Shown here piece after piece: positions 18,698-26,818 of a DNA stretch of 64,000 nt. Origin of the DNA: Zemynaea arenosa (lineage in GTDB: Bacteria > Pseudomonadota > Gammaproteobacteria > Burkholderiales > Burkholderiaceae_D); the NCBI RefSeq assembly GCF_004614185.1, contig NZ_SPVF01000006.1, positions 19,091 through 83,090 of the forward strand, read 5' to 3'. Each line of letters starts with the position of its first letter. Within the stretch, counting starts at the first letter, position 1. The notes beneath the pieces were generated by a model, which worked only from the letters and a program-made list of their open reading frames with translations, was not told where the DNA came from and searched no databases. Position numbers and translations under genes: made by a program.

Positions 18698-20055
18698 TCC
18701 TCCGACATCGAGCTGTGGGCGCGGTCGAAGATCGGCTTGAGCAGGTAGCTCATCATGGTGCGCTCGCCAGTCTTGACAAACAGCTCCACCGGCATGCCGG
18801 GGCGGACTTCCAGATGATGCGACGAGATCAGGCGCGCACCTTCCGGCGTCACGCGGGCCCGCACTTTGTAGTACGGCATGCCGGAATGTTCGTCCACCGC
18901 ACGGTCGGCCGAGACAGTAGTGACTTCGCCCGGAATGTGCGGGGTTTTGTTGCTGTTAAAGGCCGAGAATATCAGATCGACCTTGAGGCCTGGATGGACG
19001 CGATCCACCAGGTTGACCGGCAGCTGCCCTTCCACAATCAGCGGATCGTCCGCTGGCACCAGGTCCATCAGGCGGTAGCCCGGCGTGACCACACCGCCGC
19101 GGGTGAACACGTTGAGGCCGACCACGATGCCATCCACCGGCGCTTTGACTTCGGCATTCGCCAAATCGTACTCGAGCGCGGCCAAGCGGGCCTGGAGGGC
19201 GTCCGCTTCTTTCTCGATGTCAGTCAGCTGGGTGCGGGCATCGCGCTGGAATTCTTGCACGCGCTGGGCGCGGCGCAGGCCCATCTCCAGCACCTGGCGG
19301 TTGGCGCGGCCGATATTGCCGATCGCTTCCGACACCGCGCCGCTCAGCTGGGCGTAGGTGCGCTGGGTGTCGAGCAGGCGGTTACGGGCCACGTAGCCTT
19401 CGGCGGCCAGGTCCCGCATGCTGTCGAGCTGCTCCTTGATGATGGTCATCTGCTGCTTCATGCTGTCGCGCGACTCTTCAAGGCCGCGGGCCTGCATCTT
19501 GAGGCCGGCGATGTTCTCGTCAATGGCGCCCAGTTCGTTCTGCAGCGCCAGGCCGCGCGAGATCATCAGCTGGTTCTGCAAGGACATGGCGTCGTTCACG
19601 CGCGGATCAGTGCGGTACGCTTCGAGCGTTTTCGGGAAGGCGATGGTCTTTTTGCCTTCCAGTTCCGCATGCAGACGTGCCTCGACGGCACGGGCGGCAT
19701 AGTATTGGACGAGGTTAATGTCGGCCTGCGACTTGCTCTGCACGGCGTTCATGCGGACCAGCACCTGGCCCTTCTTAACAACATCGCCGTCCTTGACCAG
19801 GATGTCGTCCACGGTGCCGCCAGTCAGGTGCTGCACCGCCTTGCGGTTGCCTTCCTTGGTCACGAAACCGTTTAGCGGAACACCCTTGTCGAGCGGAGCG
19901 AAAGCGGCCCAGAGCAGAAAGATACCGACGCCCGCGAGCACGATCAGCCAGCCGAGACGGCTGTAGCGCGAGGGGTCGGTGTGTACGGTCAGCGGCTCGA
20001 CATCGTGCGACACGACTTCGGCGGGCGACTCTTTGCCAATCAGCTTCATATTCAT
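18694..20055 (-). CDS. HlyD/PrtE-type periplasmic adaptor of the type I secretion system
   Basis: Membrane-fusion protein of 453 residues linking the inner-membrane ABC transporter to the TolC-like channel. It has a short cytoplasmic tail, one helix at about residues 33-53 ([19 protein letters not shown]), a lipoyl half-motif ([19 protein letters not shown]), a long coiled-coil hairpin (about 100-290), and the second lipoyl and beta-barrel segments. The C-terminus [19 protein letters not shown] is characteristic of the PrtE/AprE branch. Both ends overlap neighbours by 4 bases, consistent with coupled translation and fixed stoichiometry. Confidence 0.94.
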   Translation of the reverse strand: MNMKLIGKESPAEVVSHDVEPLTVHTDPSRYSRLGWLIVLAGVGIFLLWAAFAPLDKGVPLNGFVTKEGNRKAVQHLTGGTVDDILVKDGDVVKKGQVLVRMNAVQSKSQADINLVQYYAARAVEARLHAELEGKKTIAFPKTLEAYRTDPRVNDAMSLQNQLMISRGLALQNELGAIDENIAGLKMQARGLEESRDSMKQQMTIIKEQLDSMRDLAAEGYVARNRLLDTQRTYAQLSGAVSEAIGNIGRANRQVLEMGLRRAQRVQEFQRDARTQLTDIEKEADALQARLAALEYDLANAEVKAPVDGIVVGLNVFTRGGVVTPGYRLMDLVPADDPLIVEGQLPVNLVDRVHPGLKVDLIFSAFNSNKTPHIPGEVTTVSADRAVDEHSGMPYYKVRARVTPEGARLISSHHLEVRPGMPVELFVKTGERTMMSYLLKPIFDRAHSSMSEE

Positions 20056-21917
20056 TCCTGTTCCGCCGCAGAGCCGTTCCCGGCCGGTGCGGTCTGTTGT
20101 GCCATCTGAGTGGCTTCAGCTGCTGCAGCCTGGCGGGCGGCCTCCTGACCGTCCACACCCGAGTCCGGCTGGGTTTGGCTCTGCTGGGCCTGTTGCTGCT
20201 GGCGGGCAGCCTGCATTTGCTGCTGAGCCTGCACGTTGCGCTGCTGTAGCGCGGCGAGGACCTGCTGGGTCGGACCGTACATGTCGCCCACGCCGTCGCG
20301 CAGCACCAGCAGCTTGGTGGTGGCGGCAATCGCGCTGGTGCGGTGCGTGATCAGGACGATGGTCTTGCCGCGAGCACGCAGATCCTGGATTGCCTGCACC
20401 AGGGCCACTTCACCAACGTCGTCCAGGTTGGAGTTCGGTTCGTCCAACACGACCAAGGCAGGGTCACCGTACATGGCGCGGGCCAAGGCGATCCGCTGCC
20501 GCTGGCCACCGGAGAGACCGGCGCCGCCTTCGCCCAGCGCGGTGTCGTAACCTTGCGGCAAATGCAGGATCAGGTCATGCACGCCGGCCCGCTTGGCCGC
20601 TTGCACGACCTTCTCCGGATCGACTTCGCCGAAGCGGGCGATATTGTCGCTGACCGAACCAGCGAACAGTTCGATATCCTGCGGCAGGTAACCGATATGC
20701 GGCCCGAGTTCGGCCTTGTTCCAGGCATAGATGTCTGCACCGTCCAGGCGCACCTTGCCCGCAAAGGCCGGCCAGATACCAACCAGTAGGCGTGCCAAGG
20801 TCGACTTGCCCGAGCCGCTCGGGCCGACAATGCCGACCACGTCACCTTGGTTGATGGCGAAGGTCAGCCCCTTGATGACGGCGGTCTGCGAGCCCGGCGG
20901 GGCGGCGGTGACGCCTTCCACGGTGACCGCACCTTGCGGCTGGGGCAAGGCCATACCGGCGTCACGCTCGGGATAGGCTTGCAGCAGGCTGACCAGGCGC
21001 TCGTAGGAGCTGCGCGTGTTCGCCCAGCTTTTCCACACGGATATGATCTGCTGCACCGGCGCCAGCGCGCGACCGACCAGGATCGATGCTGCAATCATCA
21101 TCCCCGGAGTGATTTTGTTGTCGAGCACCAGCAGGGCACCCATGCCCAGCACCAGCGACTGCAGTGAGGTCTGGAAGAACTTGGTACAGGCCTGGACGAT
21201 GCCGGCGCGTTCGCTCGCCTCCGCCTGCAGGTGCAGAAACTTACTGTGTAGCTTGAACCAACGGCCCAGCAGGTTCGGCAGCATGCCCATCGATTCGATG
21301 ACTTCGGCGTTGCGCAGGTTGTTGGTGGCCAGGTTGCCCGACATGACGGCCATCGCATTGGCGGCCTTGAGTGGTTCGTGGGTCACCTTCTCGTTGATGT
21401 AGGCCAGCAGCACCAGGATCGCCGTACCGCACAGCGCGAACAGGCCCAGCCAAGGTTCGAAGGCGAAGATGACAAGCAGGTAAACCGGGAACCAGGGAGC
21501 ATCAAAGAATGCGAACAGGGCATTCCCGGTCAAGAACTGGCGCACGTTCGTCAAGTCGCTCAGGGCTTGGCCCGCATTGGATCCGGCGCGCTTGAGGTTC
21601 TGCTCGAAGGCGGCGGTGTAGACGCGCTTGTTGAGCTGCATGTCCAGCTTTGCACCCACCCGCACCAGCACGAAGCTGCGCATCATGTCGAGCGCCGACA
21701 TCAGGAGGTAGGCCCCCAACATCATGAGGGTCAGCATCAGCAGGGTGATCTCGTTACGGCTAGCCAGAACGCGGTCGTACACCTGGAGCATGTAGATCGA
21801 CGGGACCAGCATCAGCAGGTTGCTGACGGCACTGAAGGCACCGACGGTGGCGAACGTTTTCTTGAAGCCCGCGAGTGCGAGCTGGATTTCGTTCTTGGGC
21901 TGAGGAGTTTTTTTCAT
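20052..21917 (-). CDS. Type I secretion permease/ATPase (PrtD/AprD branch) with Gln-rich tail
   Basis: Inner-membrane ABC exporter of 621 residues that drives secretion of unprocessed C-terminal-signal proteins. There is no N-terminal C39 peptidase domain, as in PrtD. The transmembrane domain covers about 20-310. The ATPase has Walker [15 protein letters not shown], signature [17 protein letters not shown] and Walker [13 protein letters not shown]. Odd: about 65 residues after the normal end of the ATPase are rich in Gln, Ala and Glu ([15 protein letters not shown] and onward), probably disordered or coiled coil. First gene of the secretion operon, behind its own CRP-type site. Confidence 0.94.
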   Translation of the reverse strand: MKKTPQPKNEIQLALAGFKKTFATVGAFSAVSNLLMLVPSIYMLQVYDRVLASRNEITLLMLTLMMLGAYLLMSALDMMRSFVLVRVGAKLDMQLNKRVYTAAFEQNLKRAGSNAGQALSDLTNVRQFLTGNALFAFFDAPWFPVYLLVIFAFEPWLGLFALCGTAILVLLAYINEKVTHEPLKAANAMAVMSGNLATNNLRNAEVIESMGMLPNLLGRWFKLHSKFLHLQAEASERAGIVQACTKFFQTSLQSLVLGMGALLVLDNKITPGMMIAASILVGRALAPVQQIISVWKSWANTRSSYERLVSLLQAYPERDAGMALPQPQGAVTVEGVTAAPPGSQTAVIKGLTFAINQGDVVGIVGPSGSGKSTLARLLVGIWPAFAGKVRLDGADIYAWNKAELGPHIGYLPQDIELFAGSVSDNIARFGEVDPEKVVQAAKRAGVHDLILHLPQGYDTALGEGGAGLSGGQRQRIALARAMYGDPALVVLDEPNSNLDDVGEVALVQAIQDLRARGKTIVLITHRTSAIAATTKLLVLRDGVGDMYGPTQQVLAALQQRNVQAQQQMQAARQQQQAQQSQTQPDSGVDGQEAARQAAAAEATQMAQQTAPAGNGSAAEQE

Positions 21918-21983
21918 TGACGGTGATGGTCGGATAAGCGCCTGGGCGCGGGCGCGCTACAGACGAGGCTGTGGCCACGCGCC

Positions 21984-22024
21984 ATTATCTACCAAAACCG
22001 GGCAGAAATGTGACGTACATCACA
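21984..22024 (-). promoter_or_regulatory. CRP-type site and promoter of the secretion operon
   Basis: TGTGACGTACATCACA (22009-22024) is a perfect TGTGA-N6-TCACA match. On the minus strand GATAAT (21989-21984) is a 5-of-6 -10 box, placing the site centre about 40 bases upstream of the likely start. That is within two bases of the classical class II activator position. No -35 box is evident, as expected for an activator-dependent promoter. A terminator just upstream separates this promoter from the DUF4214 gene. Confidence 0.7.
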
Positions 22025-22044
22025 TTTTTTTACAGATAGAGACG

Positions 22045-22077
22045 AAAAAGCCCCACGGCCAGGGCCGCAGGGCTTTT
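22045..22077 (-). terminator. Intrinsic terminator of the DUF4214/RTX gene
   Basis: On the minus strand a GC-rich stem (AAAAGCCCTGCGGCC pairing with GGCCGTGGGGCTTTT, one mismatch) is followed by a T run. It lies 38 bases after the stop of the 912-residue protein gene. Confidence 0.85.
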
Positions 22078-22115
22078 GCGAAGAGACTGGCTCCCGAGAG
22101 AGCCTGGATCCAATC

Positions 22116-24854
22116 TTAGACCACGAAGAAGTGGTCGCCGCCGGTGGTTTCACCCAGTTGGGTGACGCCGGTCACGCCGACCAGCTTCACAACCGCGTTG
22201 CTGTCGCCATCGAACACGAAGGTGTTACCCAGGTATTCGAAAGCCACCACTTCGCCCGCGCCGTTGGCGGCTGCATCAGCCACTGCCAGGGCAGCAGCCA
22301 GGTCAGCCGGACCTGCACCGGAGAACACCAGCACGCCCTTGGCATTGACCGAACCGGTCACGCCGCCGGCGGTGAAGTCACCAGCATCAGCCACGCCACG
22401 GGTCGCGGCGAAGAACAGAGTGTCAGCATCAGCCTGGGCAGCAGCCTTGGCAGTTGCGTCCGAACCCACTGCAGCAGCAGCAGCCTTCTCGAAGTTGGCC
22501 ACGGATTCGAAGCCAGTCGAGCCAGCCGACGAAGCAGCCACGGTCACGGTGTCAACGCCCGAACCCAGCTTGATGGTGCCGGTATCGGAGACCGAAGCGG
22601 TCGAGACCGACAGACCACCGGTCGAAGCCGAAGCGTCGATCGAGGTCAGCTTGGTGCCGACGTTGTTGACGGTCAGATCCAGGTGCTGGGCGCCGGTCAC
22701 GGTGATCGCGGTGGCTTTCGTCGCTGCGTCGTACACCAGGACGTTCTGCGAGTTGGTGCCGCCCGAGGTCACGGACAGGGTCGTCGCTGCGGAACCGGTC
22801 AGGTTCAGGGTGGTGACGTTGTCGGTAGCAGCGGTTTCGCCAGTCTTCGAACCTGCCTTGTTAGCATACGAAGTGTCGAACACAGCGCTCAGGGAGGTGG
22901 CGTTGGTGGCCACCACTTTTGCGCTTGCGACGTCGTCGCCAGCAGCTTCGGCACCTTGGTCAGCGTCCATGGTCACGGTCAGCGCGCCAGCGGACTTCTG
23001 GGTCAGGGTCAGGGTCGAGGCCGTGCCCATGTCGCCAGTAGCACGGAAGCCCACGTTGGCACCGATGTTGGTCAGGGTGCTGTTACCAGCCAGGATGTCC
23101 GAACCGACGAACTCGGTCACGGTGTTCTTGGTTGCCAGGATATCCACGTCCAGGGTCTTTGCCAGACCGGCCACGTCGAACAGGTCGAAGCCAGCGAAGG
23201 CGCCGATGTTCGATGCACCGACCAGGGTCAGGGCCAGAGTGTCGCTGCCTGCGCCGGCGTCGATCACGTCGTCAGCATTCACAGCCACAGCCGAGGTGAA
23301 GGTGTCGGTGCCATCGCCCAGGTTGACGGTCAGCTTGCCGGTGCCACGGGTGGTGACGGTGACGGTGTCGTCGCCTGCGCCGCCATCAACGTTAGTGGTG
23401 CCGTCGCCGGTGGTGGTCACGGTGATGCTGTCGTCGCCTGCGCCGCCGGACACAACTGCGTTGATGCCGTTGGTCTTGTTGGTGGTGGTGTGCAGGGTCA
23501 GGTCGTCGTCGCCCGAACCGCCTTTGATGGTCGAAGCGTTCACGTCGCCAGCGAAGGTGATGCTGCCGCTCGAAGCCGAGGCGTCGAAGGTGGTCACGTG
23601 CTTGGTCGAACCGCCGTTCTCAACCAGGGTCACAGCTGCGTCCACGCCGCTGTTCACGGTCACGGTCTGCTTGTCCTTGCCGATGGTCATGGTGGTGGCC
23701 AGGGCCGGCACAGCGCCGTTGCCGTTGGTGTCATCCACGGTGCCCGACAGGTTCAGGGTTTCAGCGGTCACGCCCAGGGTCGAGGTCTCGGCCACAGCGT
23801 CCAGCGCGACGTTGGCGGTGCCCGAAGCCGAAGCCACGGACAGAGCTTGTGCGGTGCCCTGGAAGGTTGCGGTGGTGGTCGAACCCAGGTTGGTGACGGC
23901 ACCAGCCTTGGTCACTTGGGTGACGTTGGTTGCGCCTTCGAACTTCGAAGCGTCCACAGCCGGAGCTGCACCGGTGTTGCCGGTGTTGTCGATGATGATG
24001 TTCTCGACGTTGGACACTTTGCCAACCAGGTTGGCGTTGAACGCAGCTGCGCCTTTAACTTCGATGAACAGGGTGTCGGTACCAGCACCGCCGTCGATCG
24101 TGTCGACCGAGTTCAGGGTGGTGGTGTCAGCGCCGGTGGTGGCGTTGAACGCGAACGCGTTGATCTTGTCGTTAGCCGAGGTGCCGGTGATGGTGTCCAG
24201 ACCTTGGGTCAGGTTGTAGGTCTGGCCCGGGTTAGCGCTGTTCACCAGACCCTGCAGGGTGGCGTCCACGGTTGCCTGGAAGGCGGTGGCGTCGGTGGTC
24301 GAGGTGACCTTGCCCAGCATGTCGCGTGCGGTCGCAGCGGCAGCGTTGCCCGAGTAAGCCAGCAGTTCTTCGCCGGTGTCGATGCCGGTGGTGAAGTTGG
24401 TGGCGATTGCGACCTTGGCGTTCACCAGGGCTGCATCCTTCAGGCCTTGTGCGGTGTCGTTTGCCAGCGCGCCTTGCATGATGGCGATCGCGGCGTTCTC
24501 ACGCGACAGCTCGTGGTTGTCGAGCTTGTTTGCCCAGTAGATCAGGCCGTCTGCATCGCCAACGCGATTCAGAACGTTCTTGTAGATCTGGCCCACGAAC
24601 GCCAGGTTGTCGGCGTTGTTGTACAGGGCTTTGGCTTCGTCGCTGTTGCTGAAGCTGGTGTTGATCAGGGTCTTGACGGCGGTGTTCTGGCCAGCCGGCG
24701 ATGCCAGGGCAGTAACCAGAGCGTCGATGTCGGTCGGAGCGTGGATTGCGTCCAGCGCTTTGGAGAAGTTTTCCAGACCGCGCGGATCGGCCGGACGGCC
24801 GAAGTAGGAAATGTACAGTTCCTGTACGAGTGCGGTGTAATCAGCTGCTGCCAT
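22116..24854 (-). CDS. Secreted DUF4214/RTX repeat protein, S-layer- or adhesin-like
   Basis: Acidic protein of 912 residues, very rich in Thr, Ala, Val, Asn and Gly, with no cysteine. Residues 5-180 carry DUF4214-type segments (YISYFGRPADPRGLENF and the related YKNVLNRVGDADGLIYW). Glycine/aspartate RTX nonapeptide-like motifs follow at about 255, 446, 470, 490 and 533 (GGAGTDTL, GGSGDDDL, GGAGDDSI, GGAGDDTV, AGAGSDTL), among beta-strand repeats as in Caulobacter RsaA-like proteins. There is no N-terminal signal peptide; the hydrophobic end GDHFFVV resembles a C-terminal type I secretion signal. Start: AAGGA lies 6 bases before the ATG. The adjacent secretion operon is the obvious exporter. 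Expected to be surface-located, calcium-binding and abundant. Confidence 0.88.
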   Translation of the reverse strand: MAAADYTALVQELYISYFGRPADPRGLENFSKALDAIHAPTDIDALVTALASPAGQNTAVKTLINTSFSNSDEAKALYNNADNLAFVGQIYKNVLNRVGDADGLIYWANKLDNHELSRENAAIAIMQGALANDTAQGLKDAALVNAKVAIATNFTTGIDTGEELLAYSGNAAAATARDMLGKVTSTTDATAFQATVDATLQGLVNSANPGQTYNLTQGLDTITGTSANDKINAFAFNATTGADTTTLNSVDTIDGGAGTDTLFIEVKGAAAFNANLVGKVSNVENIIIDNTGNTGAAPAVDASKFEGATNVTQVTKAGAVTNLGSTTTATFQGTAQALSVASASGTANVALDAVAETSTLGVTAETLNLSGTVDDTNGNGAVPALATTMTIGKDKQTVTVNSGVDAAVTLVENGGSTKHVTTFDASASSGSITFAGDVNASTIKGGSGDDDLTLHTTTNKTNGINAVVSGGAGDDSITVTTTGDGTTNVDGGAGDDTVTVTTRGTGKLTVNLGDGTDTFTSAVAVNADDVIDAGAGSDTLALTLVGASNIGAFAGFDLFDVAGLAKTLDVDILATKNTVTEFVGSDILAGNSTLTNIGANVGFRATGDMGTASTLTLTQKSAGALTVTMDADQGAEAAGDDVASAKVVATNATSLSAVFDTSYANKAGSKTGETAATDNVTTLNLTGSAATTLSVTSGGTNSQNVLVYDAATKATAITVTGAQHLDLTVNNVGTKLTSIDASASTGGLSVSTASVSDTGTIKLGSGVDTVTVAASSAGSTGFESVANFEKAAAAAVGSDATAKAAAQADADTLFFAATRGVADAGDFTAGGVTGSVNAKGVLVFSGAGPADLAAALAVADAAANGAGEVVAFEYLGNTFVFDGDSNAVVKLVGVTGVTQLGETTGGDHFFVV

Positions 24855-25140
24855 GATGGGTCCTTATAAGGATTGAACTACCAGGTTATTTAAGTCCGCT
24901 ACCGGGCTCCACCGTTTGTCCGCTGGAGCTTGGTTGCGGAATTCGGGGTGTATCTTGCCACACCCCTGTTCAAATGTTGTGACAGCCGTCACAAGATCTG
25001 AATTTTTTGCGGCTGTCGTCAAAAAACATCAAACGCCGAGCCTGAATATTTACAATCGAGCTGATCCGTACGGTTGCAATTGCTGCATTTACCGACTGCA
25101 GAGCGCATACGGATGCTCACCAAATCTCACTTTTTGCTAG
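24855..25140. other. Long AT-rich leader and regulatory region of the DUF4214/RTX gene
   Basis: This gap holds, from the gene outward, a CCTTATAAGG palindrome next to the ribosome-binding site (24862-24871), a possible minus-strand TTAAAT -10 box (24893-24888), a dyad GGGGTGT/ACACCCC (24945-24966) and the CRP-type site. A further inverted repeat GACAGCCG/CGGCTGTC (24981-24988 and 25010-25017) overlaps that site. The outer half is AT-rich with small palindromes (CCGTACGG, GCAATTGC). No coding sequence is supported here. Confidence 0.6.
24978..24993 (-). promoter_or_regulatory. CRP-type site upstream of the DUF4214/RTX gene
   Basis: TGTGACAGCCGTCACA is a perfect TGTGA-N6-TCACA match, about 130 bases upstream of the ATG. 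The transcription start could not be placed well enough to assign an activation class. Confidence 0.7.
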
Positions 25141-25144
25141 ACGT

Positions 25145-25173
25145 AAAAAAGCCGCCCCAACGTGTGGGGCGGC
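25145..25173 (-). terminator. Intrinsic terminator of the FecR-domain gene
   Basis: On the minus strand GCCGCCCCA and TGGGGCGGC pair around a short loop and are followed by six T residues. It lies about 60 bases after the FecR-domain gene stop. Confidence 0.88.
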
Positions 25174-25233
25174 GAACATTGTCGGTTTGACGAAACGATA
25201 AGTCAAGAAACCTGTGCTTTTGGCGCGCGGCAC

Positions 25234-26595
25234 TCAGCGCGTCCACCGGGTGATACCGCTGGCCACCAGGCCACCAGGAGTCGACGCGGAACTGAAGCTG
25301 TACACCGCCTCGTTGGCGCTGGACCCGCCCAGCAGGCCATGCACCTTGCCGCCTTGCGACAGCAGCGAGCTGCCGAACACGCCGTTGCGCGCGATCTCGC
25401 CCGTGGCCGACACATTCACCTGCCCCATGTCGTTGTAGACAGTCAGCGAGGTGTCGAACGAACGCGCTCCGAAGTCCACGCTCAGCTTGGCGTCCTTGAC
25501 GGATGCCGCCTGCGCCAGCTGCGTATCGCGCTGGAGGAAGGCTTCGCTCTCGGTCAGCGTGAACGATGCCTTGCCCTCCGTCGGCAGGACGAACGAAGAG
25601 CTGTTCGGGCGGCCGATCAGGTAGGCGCCGTACAGCACCGTGTTCTGCCCCGCCTCCGCCTTGATCTTGGCGATCTCTTCCGGCGTGGTGGCCAAGCCGG
25701 CGAACGACTTCCAGCGCCCCCAAATAATCTCCGGCGGCCCCTTCGGCACCTCCACCGGCGGCGGAGGCGGCGGCGTGATCGGATCCGGCTCCGGCTCGAC
25801 CACCACCACCGGCGGCGGCGTGATCGGGTCGGTCGGCGGCTTCGGCGGCAGCTGCTGGTTCAGCACCTGCCCCGTGCTCTTGGCCACATCCAGGCTTACA
25901 TCGCCCATGGTGCCCTTGGTCAACGGGGTCGGCGCAACCTTGCCGACCGGCTCGTCCGGCCGCGCCGGCACGTTCAGCTCCGGCGCCACCGCGGCACCCT
26001 GCAGCAGCTGCGGCACGTTCTGGCCGCGCTGCACCTGCAGCATCACGTCTGGCCGCCCGGCAAACAGTTCGCGCGACGCGGCGCCTTCGCACGGCCCGCC
26101 GCCTTCCGGCCCGCAAGCGCCCGCAAAGCCGCTGACGACCACGCCGCCCGACACCACCGACACCCACGAGCTCTGCTCATTGGTGTAGACGATGAAGTCG
26201 GTGCCGCGCACGCCAATGGCCGCGACCGGGGTGTTGAAACGGAAATTCTGGCGCGCCTGCTTGACCGCGGTGCCCGAGATCGACCGCGCCACGCCCGACA
26301 GCAGCTCCAGCTTGACGCGGGTCTGGGACGGATCGGCCTTGTCCACGTGGTAGGCCACGACCTTGGCGCGCGAATTCGGGCGCAGGATCAGGAAGCCGTT
26401 GTCCACGGTCTTCATATAGATATAGCCGTCCGCACCGGTGCTCAGCTCGTCGCCTTCCTGCACCGCCGCCTCCAGGGCAGCCGGGCGCGTTGCGACCTGG
26501 GCCTTGCCGGCCACGAACACGACCCGGCCCGCCTCTTCGGCGGACGCCGCGGCCGCGAGGGCAAACAGGCTGAACAATAGTATGAGCTTGCGCAT
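25234..26595 (-). CDS. Secreted FecR-domain protein with proline-rich linker
   Basis: Protein of 453 residues with a signal peptide (MRKLILLFSLFALAAAASA). The FecR domain (about 45-155) carries the hallmark NTPVAAIGVRGTDF at 121-134. A Pro/Val/Glu-rich linker (about 250-288) precedes an unrecognised C-terminal domain (about 290-453) rich in beta structure. This is not the sigma-regulating membrane FecR: there is no cytoplasmic segment or transmembrane helix, and no ECF sigma gene nearby. It is divergent from a CHASE2 cyclase gene; FecR plus CHASE2-cyclase pairing suggests an envelope-sensing pair, though the ligand is unknown. AGGAG lies 10 bases before the ATG. Confidence 0.87.
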   Translation of the reverse strand: MRKLILLFSLFALAAAASAEEAGRVVFVAGKAQVATRPAALEAAVQEGDELSTGADGYIYMKTVDNGFLILRPNSRAKVVAYHVDKADPSQTRVKLELLSGVARSISGTAVKQARQNFRFNTPVAAIGVRGTDFIVYTNEQSSWVSVVSGGVVVSGFAGACGPEGGGPCEGAASRELFAGRPDVMLQVQRGQNVPQLLQGAAVAPELNVPARPDEPVGKVAPTPLTKGTMGDVSLDVAKSTGQVLNQQLPPKPPTDPITPPPVVVVEPEPDPITPPPPPPVEVPKGPPEIIWGRWKSFAGLATTPEEIAKIKAEAGQNTVLYGAYLIGRPNSSSFVLPTEGKASFTLTESEAFLQRDTQLAQAASVKDAKLSVDFGARSFDTSLTVYNDMGQVNVSATGEIARNGVFGSSLLSQGGKVHGLLGGSSANEAVYSFSSASTPGGLVASGITRWTR

Positions 26596-26616
26596 GGTGG
26601 TTTTCTCCTAGCGTGC

Positions 26617-26659
26617 ATTGTGCGCGCCTGATCCCTACGGTGCTGTGACCGCCGTCACA
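26617..26659 (-). promoter_or_regulatory. CRP-type site and class II-spaced promoter of the FecR-domain gene
   Basis: TGTGACCGCCGTCACA (26644-26659) is a perfect TGTGA-N6-TCACA match. On the minus strand CACAAT (26622-26617) is a 4-of-6 -10 box. The site centre (26651.5) falls 41.5 bases upstream of a start at 26610, the exact class II position. The site lies in the divergent gap, so it might also affect the cyclase promoter. Confidence 0.7.
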
Positions 26660-26760
26660 TTGTACAGTGCGCCCGTGTGGAACTTTTCAGCAATTTCGTC
26701 ACCACATGTAACGGACTCGTCCAGACTGGTCCGACGGTGGTTCTGCCCGGCACAAACCGG

Positions 26761-26766
26761 TATACT
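26761..26766 (+). promoter_or_regulatory. Candidate -10 box (TATACT) of the cyclase operon
   Basis: TATACT, 5 of 6 to consensus, lies 52 bases before the cyclase ATG. No good -35 is present; the CRP-type site is about 120 bases upstream of the implied start. Confidence 0.4.
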
Positions 26767-26818
26767 GCGCCATTTCCACCGTATCGAGAGGCTTAGTGGA
26801 CCGCCGTCCACGCACCCG

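Noticed and set aside
22009..22024. Reading the TGTGA-N6-TCACA sites as FNR (anaerobic) sites
   Set aside because: FNR sites read TTGAT-N4-ATCAA; the spacing and the G at the third position fit CRP, and the local regulator lacks FNR cysteines.
22131..24869. Plus-strand open frame of 912 codons opposite the DUF4214/RTX gene
   Set aside because: It mirrors the real gene, is His/Gly/Val-rich without any recognisable domain, and arises from biased codon use of a repetitive protein. The minus-strand product has clear DUF4214 and RTX motifs.
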